Origin: a virus
Length of the DNA stretch: 21,860 nt
Strand: one strand, 5' to 3'
IMG/VR virus record: IMGVR_UViG_3300017783_000246
Span: 1 to 21,860 of that record
How positions within the stretch are numbered: position 1 is the first letter of the stretch; each line of letters opens with the position of its first letter. A program made the position numbers and the translations under genes. The notes under the pieces were generated by a model. The model saw only the letters and a list, made by a program, of their open reading frames with translations. It searched no databases and was not told where the DNA came from. This document shows positions 6,415 through 11,819 of the stretch, piece after piece.

Positions 6415-6664
6415 AAGAAAGTATCAAATTTTCACAAAAAGTAACGTTTTTTTTTGACACAAATTTACACAAAACGTTCTAGAATTATTGATTATGAGGG
6501 GTAACGCATTATTACCAAGACTGTGAAACCCTTGATTTTTGGAAATAATAGCGTGAAATGTGTCTTTTTTTGACACACTATGTTTCAATATTTCTCGTTA
6601 TTTCTCAATACTTTTTTTAAAGTGTTACCTACTGTGTAATAAAAATTGACACACTTTTGACACA
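6415..6664. promoter_or_regulatory. Non-coding repeat region beside attP
   Basis: About 250 bases without a gene. It holds four TTGACACA boxes (6454, 6570, 6646, 6657; the last two form an 11-base tandem TTGACACACTT/TTGACACACTA), an inverted pair TGTGTC/GACACA around a T-run (6559-6577), GGTAA-N7-TTACC (6500-6516) and GTTACC (6624-6629). It should contain the leftward promoter for the gene starting at 6390 and may hold the integrase arm sites. I cannot point to a convincing -10/-35 pair. Confidence 0.5.
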
Positions 6665-6668
6665 CTAT
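6454..6668 (+). repeat. Four TTGACACA direct repeats, candidate integrase arm-type sites
   Basis: TTGACACA occurs at 6454-6461, 6570-6577, 6646-6653 and 6657-6664, all in the same orientation. The copies at 6570 and 6657 extend to TTGACACACTAT. They lie 250-460 bases from the tRNA/integrase junction, as expected for arm sites of a lambda-type tyrosine integrase. TTGACA also matches a -35 box, so some may be promoter parts instead. Confidence 0.5.
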
Positions 6669-6832
6669 AGAGATCTTCTAATGTAGTTGGGGAGACGTCC
6701 TTCTTCTTTGTAAGTGTGATATGCAGACACCCAATCTTTTTTGTATTCATTCTTTAAAAAGCTTACTAGAGCTTTATCTACATTTGGTTCAGTACTAAAC
6801 AGATTTATAAAAGTTTTAAAAATTTTTGACAT
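6665..6832 (-). CDS. 55-residue basic protein
   Basis: The frame runs from an ATG preceded by AAAGGAAATTGCC, a good ribosome-binding site, to a TAG inside the last TTGACACA repeat. The product is helical and basic: Ser-Lys-Ile-Phe-Lys at the start, Lys-Asn-Glu-Tyr-Lys-Lys-Asp-Trp near residue 30, and Tyr-Ile-Arg-Arg-Ser-Leu at the end. It lies between the tRNA and the repeat region, inside the probable attP arm. No family is recognised. A DNA-binding accessory or regulatory role would fit the place but is inference. Confidence 0.6.
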   Translation of the reverse strand: MSKIFKTFINLFSTEPNVDKALVSFLKNEYKKDWVSAYHTYKEEGRLPNYIRRSL

Positions 6833-6909
6833 GGCAATTTCCTTTCAAAAGATATTTTACCAGACAGTCTATTGAAATTTAGTATGTTACTTTTACAAAG
6901 GTGATGTGT

Positions 6910-6984
6910 TGGTGCTGGTGAGAAGAATCGAACTTCCTACTCCGTCCTTACCAAGGACGTACTCTACCAATGAGTTACACCAGC
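6910..6984 (-). tRNA. tRNA-Thr (anticodon GGT), complete with CCA; candidate attP core
   Basis: Read on the minus strand, a full cloverleaf forms: acceptor arms GCTGGTG/CACCAGC, D-stem ACTC/GAGT with GG in a 7-base loop, anticodon stem CGTCC/GGACG with loop TTGGTAA (anticodon GGT, Thr), a 5-base variable loop, T-stem GGAAG/CTTCT with loop TTCGATT, discriminator A and an encoded CCA. All stems pair, with one G-T. Its first base adjoins the integrase stop codon. Tyrosine integrases commonly target tRNA genes, so this is probably the attachment core, either phage-carried or formed at an integration junction. Confidence 0.93.
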
Positions 6985-7923
6985 TTATAAGTTTTTAATG
7001 ACTGAAGCTTTCCTTGTATCAACAACTTTGGCATAACGCAAAGCCATTTTCTCAGAACTCCACCCCCCTAAACTCATCAAAGTTTTTATATCAGAATTTT
7101 TTAAGACTCTTGTGGCAAACGTATGACGAAACTTATGGGGATTAGATTTTATCCCGGAGAGCTTTTCCATTCTTCTCCAAGAGCTTTTGATTCCATGTCT
7201 TGTATTATAAGTGAAGACTTTTCCTTTACCTTGATGTAGGCCCAATTCTTTTTTTAATTTAGGATTGATATAAATGTATTTATATTTTTTTGTCTTGCTC
7301 ATAAAAACGGAAATTAAATTCTCTTCATAATCAATATCTGTCCAATCTAAATTAACAGCTTCAGAAATACGACACCCGGTATAGTATAAGAATGAGATTA
7401 GTTTTCTTACTTTTCCAGAATGTCTAAGTAATATTTCAAATTCTTTTTCATTATGCCAAGTGATCTTAGTTTCATCTACAGAAAATTTATTCAATTTAAT
7501 AGGTTGAACATTTAGCTTTATCATTTGTAAGTTGATCATAGCTTGTACTAAATTAATTATTTTATTAACAGAACTATTCTTTATTCCGGGAGTTAAACAG
7601 AACTTGATATGATCACTAAAGGTTGGCTTTATAGTGTCTATGAAAGTATGACCAAAATCATCAGTTATTTTCCTGAGTTGGGTTATGATATTGATATGAA
7701 GATCTTTTACATCAATGTAGTCTTCTAAAGACTCTTGTAAAGTTGGCCAATGTTTCTTCTCACCAGCCAACTTATCGTAATATAAGTTTTCAATTCTTTT
7801 TAATACTATCTCAGCTTCTTTTTTGCCTTTGCAACCTGTGGATTGGCGAATGCGTTTTCCGCCAATGGTTGTTCCTTCGATTTGCCAATAGGAGCTTTTT
7901 TCTCTCTTTTTGAGTTTAAGCAT
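6985..7923 (-). CDS. int: Tyrosine-type site-specific integrase
   Basis: 312 residues. The N-terminal part (1-60) is the arm-binding/AP2-like domain with Ser-Tyr-Trp and Gly-Lys-Arg-Ile-Arg-Gln-Ser-Thr-Gly. The core-binding domain is at about 65-150 and the catalytic domain follows. Catalytic residues are visible: R185 (Thr-Gly-Cys-Arg), K210 as the probable beta-turn Lys, H263 and R266 (His-Lys-Phe-Arg), W288 in the His/Trp place, and the nucleophile Y297 (Leu-Arg-Tyr). It inserts and, with an excisionase, removes the phage genome. The stop abuts a tRNA-Thr, its likely target. Its start lies 118 bases inside the upstream excisionase-like gene. Confidence 0.95.
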   Translation of the reverse strand: MLKLKKREKSSYWQIEGTTIGGKRIRQSTGCKGKKEAEIVLKRIENLYYDKLAGEKKHWPTLQESLEDYIDVKDLHINIITQLRKITDDFGHTFIDTIKPTFSDHIKFCLTPGIKNSSVNKIINLVQAMINLQMIKLNVQPIKLNKFSVDETKITWHNEKEFEILLRHSGKVRKLISFLYYTGCRISEAVNLDWTDIDYEENLISVFMSKTKKYKYIYINPKLKKELGLHQGKGKVFTYNTRHGIKSSWRRMEKLSGIKSNPHKFRHTFATRVLKNSDIKTLMSLGGWSSEKMALRYAKVVDTRKASVIKNL

Positions 7924-8105
7924 TCTATTATCTTGTCTATATGACCTTGTGAAAATCTCAAGCGAAAAGGTACCCGCACGAAGAACTGTTCTTGTGGATA
8001 TTCTTCCTTCAATGTATTTAGCATTGAATAAACAGTCTTTTTAGAGACACCAAAGCTATTAGCTACGTCAGTGATAGTAAAAAGAAAATTAGATTGTTGA
8101 GACAT
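7806..8105 (-). CDS. Excisionase-like helix-turn-helix protein
   Basis: 99 residues. The HTH is at about 10-32 (Phe-Thr-Ile-Thr-Asp-Val-Ala-Asn-Ser-Phe-Gly-Val-Ser-Lys-Lys-Thr-Val-Tyr), of the MerR/excisionase type. A wing-like segment (Phe-Arg-Leu-Arg-Phe) and a Lys-rich tail follow. Position directly before int, with a 118-base overlap, supports an excisionase or directionality factor; a regulator of int is the alternative. The ATG shares TGATG with the preceding stop. A TTG one codon upstream lies closer to the GGGGG ribosome-binding site and could be used instead. Confidence 0.7.
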   Translation of the reverse strand: MSQQSNFLFTITDVANSFGVSKKTVYSMLNTLKEEYPQEQFFVRVPFRLRFSQGHIDKIIECLNSKREKKAPIGKSKEQPLAENAFANPQVAKAKKKLR

Positions 8106-8458
8106 CAATACAATTTACCCCCTGATACTGCTAGTTTGTTTAATGAGAATTGAGCCATAAGCTTATATTCTAAAGTTTTCATATCTATAGAAAGACTATT
8201 TGCTTCTTCTTTTGCTTTTTTAGTCTGCTCTGTAGCTATTTTATAGTCTTCAGAAGCTAACGCTTGTATCTCAGATTGAGAAACATTATGGCCACCACCA
8301 ATCAAATCTTTTTTCTTTTCATTAAAAATTATTTTCATGGACTGTTCTTTAAACCAAGCTTCAGCATTTTTTGTAGCATGTCTTTGTCCAGCTTCATGAT
8401 ATTTATAAATCATCTTATCAATATCACTCCCTAGCTCTAACAGCTCTTGCCTATTCAT
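8105..8458 (-). CDS. Helical protein of unknown function
   Basis: 117 residues, almost all alpha-helical and highly charged, with a His/Gly-rich short loop (Gly-Gly-Gly-His-Asn) near residue 55 and a C-terminal Gly-Gly-Lys-Leu-Tyr. Small helical proteins of this kind often stand next to RecB-type nucleases and SSB-like genes in phage recombination operons, so a recombination accessory role is possible. No domain is recognised. It overlaps the upstream gene by 8 bases and is joined to the excisionase-like gene through TGATG. Confidence 0.7.
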   Translation of the reverse strand: MNRQELLELGSDIDKMIYKYHEAGQRHATKNAEAWFKEQSMKIIFNEKKKDLIGGGHNVSQSEIQALASEDYKIATEQTKKAKEEANSLSIDMKTLEYKLMAQFSLNKLAVSGGKLY

Positions 8459-8660
8459 TGATCAACCTATAAACACCGTAACTAGAACCTGTTTTTGGGT
8501 GAACCTTTCTTATCGTTTCAATAGGTATATTTTTGTCTCTTAGATCTTTTATTCGAGCTGATAAACGATAACTGCCAAACTCTTTCCAAGATGTAATCGG
8601 ATCTAATACTTTACCAGACTTCAAATACTCTAAGATCATTTCACATTGTGTTCTACTCAT
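8451..8660 (-). CDS. Small helix-turn-helix protein (HTH_39-like)
   Basis: 69 residues. The pattern Gln-Cys-Glu-Met-Ile-Leu-Glu-Tyr-Leu, Ser-Trp-Lys-Glu-Phe-Gly, Tyr-Arg-Leu-Ser-Ala-Arg-Ile-Lys-Asp-Leu-Arg and a final Gly-Val-Tyr-Arg-Leu matches the helix-turn-helix family HTH_39 (PF14090), common in phage early operons. It probably binds DNA; its target is unknown. It overlaps both neighbours by 8 bases (ATGA..TAG type), so it is translated as part of the leftward operon. Confidence 0.8.
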   Translation of the reverse strand: MSRTQCEMILEYLKSGKVLDPITSWKEFGSYRLSARIKDLRDKNIPIETIRKVHPKTGSSYGVYRLINE

Positions 8661-9018
8661 CTTTGATACCTAACCTATCTAATGTTTGTTGATATAACTT
8701 CTTAGCCATTTCAAAAGGATCTCGGAAACAACAATTTTCCCAGAACCAATCTTCAGATCTATTAGGCTGGTGTAATAACGTATGACAGTCATGACACAGC
8801 GGTACAGTAAATTCGTCTGATACCCTAGATCCCATAGATTTTAAATGACCCGGTTTTTTCTTTCTCACATGATGAGCTTGTACGCCCTGATCACTACCAC
8901 AAGCCATACAAGGTTGAGTTCTTATAAAGCCTAGATGAACTTCAGATCTATACTTTCTAGCTCCACTCTTCATCAGGTTGATCATGTACGACTTGTCCGT
9001 CATTACTGTATTCAGCAT
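8653..9018 (-). CDS. HNH-type nuclease (DUF968/NinG-like recombination endonuclease)
   Basis: 121 residues. Zinc and catalytic residues are C37-x2-C40, His-His at 49-50, C75-x2-C78-H79 and H83, the layout of a zinc-supported HNH fold. Ser-Asp-Glu-Phe-Thr-Val-Pro-Leu-Cys is typical of DUF968-like proteins in phage recombination modules, which are thought to resolve branched DNA. The start at 9018 is supported by AAGGGAG about 8 bases upstream, although it overlaps the preceding gene by 62 bases. A packaging-associated HNH nuclease is less likely, because it lies in the early operon. Confidence 0.85.
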   Translation of the reverse strand: MLNTVMTDKSYMINLMKSGARKYRSEVHLGFIRTQPCMACGSDQGVQAHHVRKKKPGHLKSMGSRVSDEFTVPLCHDCHTLLHQPNRSEDWFWENCCFRDPFEMAKKLYQQTLDRLGIKDE

Positions 9019-9403
9019 TTTGATTTCTCCCTTCTGGCCATGATTGGCTAATGTTTGGAATAGAATTACCTAAGCTCTTTGGCTCGTTATTTTGATAATT
9101 ACCACGATTGTAATTTTGATTATTATTGTAATTATTATTGTTATATTCTTTTTTCTCTACCTTTGGTGGTTGAGGATTAGCTTGAAAATAACTTGTTAAA
9201 TTACCTTTTAGCTTTTCGTCTGGAATAGCTAACATAAACCTTTGACCCGGTTGTAGTTGGACATTGTTGTTAAAGGTTCCAGATAAAAATAATCCGTACT
9301 TACCTTCTTTGTGCCAAACTCCCCCAGCATCAAATGATTTACCATTTTGATCTTGTATCTTTATTCTAAAGTGTGGTCTTAGACCTTTGTCGTTGTTTTG
9401 CAT
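8957..9403 (-). CDS. SSB-like protein with Asn-rich linker and acidic tail (tentative)
   Basis: 148 residues. Residues 10-75 look like a small beta-barrel (Phe-Arg-Ile-Lys-Ile, Gly-Val-Trp, Tyr-Gly-Leu-Phe-Leu-Ser-Gly-Thr, Phe-Met-Leu-Ala-Ile), compatible with an OB fold. Residues 86-107 are nearly all Asn, Tyr, Gln and Gly, and the last residues are acidic (Asp-Glu-Glu-Trp-Ser). A barrel, a disordered linker and an acidic tip is the plan of single-strand DNA-binding proteins, and the neighbours are nucleases. The canonical SSB tip is not present, so the assignment is by architecture only. AAGGA precedes the ATG. Confidence 0.6.
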   Translation of the reverse strand: MQNNDKGLRPHFRIKIQDQNGKSFDAGGVWHKEGKYGLFLSGTFNNNVQLQPGQRFMLAIPDEKLKGNLTSYFQANPQPPKVEKKEYNNNNYNNNQNYNRGNYQNNEPKSLGNSIPNISQSWPEGRNQNAEYSNDGQVVHDQPDEEWS

Positions 9404-9405
9404 TT

Positions 9406-9525
9406 TTATTTTTTCCTTTTTTTGTTTTTGTTTTTTTTTGCCAATCTCTTCATTTTGGCAACTCCAGATAATTTCTTATTGGAATTTTTTTGTATTTTTG
9501 TTTCTATTACTCCTAAGTGCGCCAT
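9406..9525 (-). CDS. 39-residue Lys-rich protein
   Basis: The ATG shares TAATG with the stop of the nuclease gene and has GAGGGA about 6 bases upstream. The stop lies two bases before the next ATG. The product has 13 Lys and 2 Arg in 39 residues, with a Lys/Asn/Arg-only C-terminus. The exact fit between two genes and the good ribosome-binding site make it a likely gene rather than a gap. It may bind DNA or the SSB-like neighbour's acidic tail; that is speculation. Confidence 0.6.
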   Translation of the reverse strand: MAHLGVIETKIQKNSNKKLSGVAKMKRLAKKNKNKKRKK

Positions 9526-10412
9526 TAAGATTCCCTCGATTTCTCTCTATTAAATTGATTACATAATCCGGATTTGCCGACATCGCAGTAAAGACCACAT
9601 CTCATAGATGTTCCATTTCGATACCAACGAGTTTCTTCAGAACAAACAGGCTCGGTAGCATCTTTTTCATTTTGACCAAGTGCCATAAGTTGATGTTCTG
9701 ATACTTTATCCGCAAGATGTTTTTCGATTATATCTTTTGGAAGTAAAGGCAACGGCTCTTCGAAAAATTCACTCTTTGGATAATTATTTATCTCTTGTGA
9801 TTTTCTATGAGTCCAATGCCTACAATAGATAAGCAAAGACAGATCGTGGACGTTATATCCACCTTGCTCGAACGCATAACGATAAGCCTGTAGTTGCCAA
9901 AAGTATTTATGTTTAGGTAACTTACCTTTTTTCTTAAATACTCTGATTTCTCGAAGAACGGTCTCCATTTGGAATGCTGAAGTAGATTTCCAATCTCTAA
10001 TAATGATGTCTTTGTTCGTAAATTTATCATTATCAAATCCAAGATATTGAATTAAGTCAGCACGACCAGATATTGTCCAAGTTCCATAATTACCTTTCAC
10101 TTTAAAAAAGGTTGGAACCTCTCGCTCAAACTTCCCCCGGGGAAAGTATTTTAAGAAGAATTGCTCAAATGATTGTCCAATAACAATCGGAATCAAATCC
10201 GTAGTTTTCTTTTCAATCTCAATATTTCTTAATCGATTTTTTTTATAAACAAGTGGAGCATCTTCTAACAAGTCAGATAAGTTCATATCTGAAGTCAAAG
10301 TTTGAGTCTTTTTTCTTGCTAAATATTCTTCATCTTGTTCACGCTGAACAGATTTAATTAAATAATTAATTATATCTGATTGATTCGGGTCATCTAGAAG
10401 TATCGTCTTCAT
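9525..10412 (-). CDS. PD-(D/E)XK nuclease, RecB/Cas4-like, with four C-terminal Cys
   Basis: 295 residues. The nuclease motifs are E83 in a helix, Gly-Arg-Ala-Asp (D119), Asp-Trp-Lys (D140, K142) and Gln-x3-Tyr (Q173, Y177), the last being the extra motif of RecB-type exonucleases. Four Cys (247, 262, 266, 274) near the end could hold an iron-sulfur cluster or zinc, as in Cas4 or AddB. It probably resects double-stranded DNA for phage recombination or replication. No CRISPR locus is near. AAGGG precedes the ATG; a 24-codon ORF ends inside its start codon. Confidence 0.85.
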   Translation of the reverse strand: MKTILLDDPNQSDIINYLIKSVQREQDEEYLARKKTQTLTSDMNLSDLLEDAPLVYKKNRLRNIEIEKKTTDLIPIVIGQSFEQFFLKYFPRGKFEREVPTFFKVKGNYGTWTISGRADLIQYLGFDNDKFTNKDIIIRDWKSTSAFQMETVLREIRVFKKKGKLPKHKYFWQLQAYRYAFEQGGYNVHDLSLLIYCRHWTHRKSQEINNYPKSEFFEEPLPLLPKDIIEKHLADKVSEHQLMALGQNEKDATEPVCSEETRWYRNGTSMRCGLYCDVGKSGLCNQFNREKSRES

Positions 10413-10483
10413 AGAATAACCCTTTGTTTAAAAAGCCTAGATATACTTATACATCTGGGTGGCTCACCCGCATTTATTGCCAT
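10409..10483 (-). CDS. 24-residue leader ORF upstream of the nuclease
   Basis: The frame begins 4 bases after leader-element copy 3, whose GGAG is its ribosome-binding site, and ends with TGA overlapping the nuclease ATG (ATGA). The product is Met-Ala-Ile-Asn-Ala-Gly-Glu-Pro-Pro-Arg... with an Arg/Lys-rich end. It may serve mainly to couple translation of the leftward operon, like a leader peptide. No homologue is recognised, and its function as a protein is doubtful. Confidence 0.5.
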   Translation of the reverse strand: MAINAGEPPRCISISRLFKQRVIL

Positions 10484-10487
10484 ATGT

Positions 10488-10508
10488 TTTCTCCGTTGTT
10501 TTGCTAAG
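10488..10508 (-). repeat. Leader element copy 3, at the head of the leftward early operon
   Basis: Identical over 21 bases to copy 2 (minus strand AGCAAAACAACGGAGAAA preceded by CTT). It supplies the ribosome-binding site of the 24-codon ORF that opens the nuclease-integrase operon. Confidence 0.85.
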
Positions 10509-10689
10509 TAAAATCTTTACTGATTAAGTAACGATATGCAACAATATTTTCTTAAAAAAAACATATTTTTACGAAAAGAAACAGTGGGTTACATAAGGTA
10601 ACAATTATTGTTGTAATATACAAACATATATAAAACTCAAATCCCTTTATCTCAGGGTATTTGAGATTTATTAGACTTAAAAGAAATAG
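10509..10689. promoter_or_regulatory. Control region of the leftward early operon
   Basis: About 180 bases without a gene between the repressor stop and the early operon. It contains GTTAC-ATAAG-GTAAC (10588-10602) directly followed by the 13-base palindrome AACAATTATTGTT (10600-10612), which look like operator sites, and several AT-rich boxes. The early leftward promoter should be here. On the minus strand TTGCAT with a poor -10 17 bases later (ending near 10513) is one candidate. No single promoter is convincing. Confidence 0.45.
10638..10663 (-). terminator. Possible terminator after the repressor gene
   Basis: CAAATCCCT (10638-10646) and AGGGTATTTG (10654-10663) form a 9-pair stem with one bulged base and a 7-base loop. 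On the minus strand it is followed by AGTTTTATATA. It lies 27 bases after the repressor stop. The T-run is short, so termination may be partial. Confidence 0.45.
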
Positions 10690-11439
10690 TTAAGAATGGT
10701 CAGGCTGATTATAAACCTGATCGTGTAAAGAATTTGTTCTTGATGACTTAAATGTATTCGGTGCAAAAATAGCTTCTACAGCAAACCATTCAATTACATC
10801 TTTTATATCTACTTTGACTTCGGTTTTTGTAACCTCATCAAGACATGAAACTATTTTTTTTTCAGGATAAAATTTAACATTACAAAATACAAATATCTCT
10901 TTACTTTCTTTATTATTTTTAGTCTTGCATTTATATTTTAATATTGAGTAAAGATACTGATTACTTACGGATTCCGGGTTTTTTTTGAAATTATTAGTGG
11001 GGTCAAATAAACATTGATAATTATAGATTGGATCGTGTCTAACTATAATACAGTTATATCCTCTCCAAATATTTGATCTTAAAACTGTATTTGGATCAGA
11101 CATTCTAGGGGCATAAATCATGCCATATTCGTTCGATATTCCTACTACAGGAACTGTAAGTGTTGTATCAAATTGCCTATTTAAAAGACTACTTCGAGAA
11201 GAATGATAGATATCAACATTAAAATATCTTAATAATTTATTTAGGGATTCTACTGAAATATCACTTTGAGTATGTATAAACTTAGATACTACTGAAGGTG
11301 ATAAGCCAACAATTTTGCAAATCTGGTTCCATGATTTTCGAGAGTCATGTTGTTTTGATACTAAGATCTGAATTAATTTTTTTTTACCGTTCACTATATC
11401 CCCTAAATAATTATCCCATAAAGTTACACTATTTCTCAT
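10690..11439 (-). CDS. CI-type repressor (HTH plus S24-like domain lacking clear protease residues)
   Basis: 249 residues from the ATG; a TTG three codons upstream is the alternative, and neither has a strong ribosome-binding site. The HTH is at about 36-72 (Trp-Asn-Gln-Ile-Cys-Lys-Ile-Val-Gly-Leu-Ser-Pro-Ser-Val-Val-Ser-Lys-Phe). After a linker, Val-Pro-Val-Val-Gly begins a domain resembling the C-terminal part of CI/LexA-type repressors, but the usual catalytic Ser context and later Lys are not evident. It lies between divergent operons, so it most likely holds lysogeny. How it would be inactivated is unclear. Confidence 0.8.
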   Translation of the reverse strand: MRNSVTLWDNYLGDIVNGKKKLIQILVSKQHDSRKSWNQICKIVGLSPSVVSKFIHTQSDISVESLNKLLRYFNVDIYHSSRSSLLNRQFDTTLTVPVVGISNEYGMIYAPRMSDPNTVLRSNIWRGYNCIIVRHDPIYNYQCLFDPTNNFKKNPESVSNQYLYSILKYKCKTKNNKESKEIFVFCNVKFYPEKKIVSCLDEVTKTEVKVDIKDVIEWFAVEAIFAPNTFKSSRTNSLHDQVYNQPDHS

Positions 11440-11594
11440 AGCGTTCAACCATTTCTTTGTAGAAAAATTAAGCTATTGAAAAAAAAATCAAAATAAATTT
11501 AATAAAATCATGGAAAGCAAGTTACCCAATTTATCCTCCGCTAGCTTTCCATTATTACGCTTAATGTCATGTCGTCCGAAAGGGGAGACACCTA
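11440..11594. promoter_or_regulatory. Divergent control region with candidate rightward promoter
   Basis: This region separates the leftward repressor from the rightward early genes. TTGAAA (11476-11481), a 16-base spacer and TTTAAT (11498-11503) form the best rightward promoter in the window (5 of 6 matches in each box). The expected transcript start falls at the hairpin beginning at 11510. The repressor's own leftward promoter should also be here but is not clear. AGGGGAG near 11582-11587 is the ribosome-binding site for the TTG start at 11595. Confidence 0.5.
11510..11552. repeat. 9-bp perfect inverted repeat downstream of the rightward promoter
   Basis: ATGGAAAGC (11510-11518) and GCTTTCCAT (11544-11552) flank a 25-base loop that contains GTTACC. 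It would form a hairpin at the very start of the rightward transcript, or two half-sites of an operator. No T-run follows, so it is not a standard terminator. Confidence 0.6.
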
Positions 11595-11819
11595 TTGACT
11601 AGCTTAGATAATGAGAAAATTGTTTTAAGCAAGTGTCAAAAGAAGCTACTCCTAATTCTCAGAAATAGGCTTTCTCTTGGTGTTTCCCCAACGTATGAAG
11701 AATTAGCTAAAGAATACGGTTGTGTGAAAAGCAACGTTCATAAGCTTCTTTATAAACTCAGATCTAAAGGCTGGGTTGATTTCATTAGTGCCTCTAAAGG
11801 GGGAATTAAACTATTATGA
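11595..11819 (+). CDS. Small winged-helix/LexA-like DNA-binding protein
   Basis: 74 residues from a TTG with AGGGGAG 8 bases upstream; no ATG is available. The sequence has the LexA N-terminal pattern: a helix with Lys-Lys-Leu-Leu-Leu-Ile-Leu-Arg, then Ser-Pro-Thr-Tyr-Glu-Glu-Leu-Ala, Val-Lys-Ser-Asn-Val-His-Lys-Leu-Leu and a beta-hairpin at the end. It is a winged helix without any dimerisation or protease domain. As the first rightward gene opposite the repressor it holds the Cro position, so an antirepressor/Cro-like role is likely. It shares ATGA with the next gene. Confidence 0.75.
   Translation: MTSLDNEKIVLSKCQKKLLLILRNRLSLGVSPTYEELAKEYGCVKSNVHKLLYKLRSKGWVDFISASKGGIKLL

Noticed and set aside
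9788-10042. Second minus-strand frame inside the nuclease gene
   Set aside because: The nuclease frame carries all catalytic motifs; the other frame has no recognisable feature.
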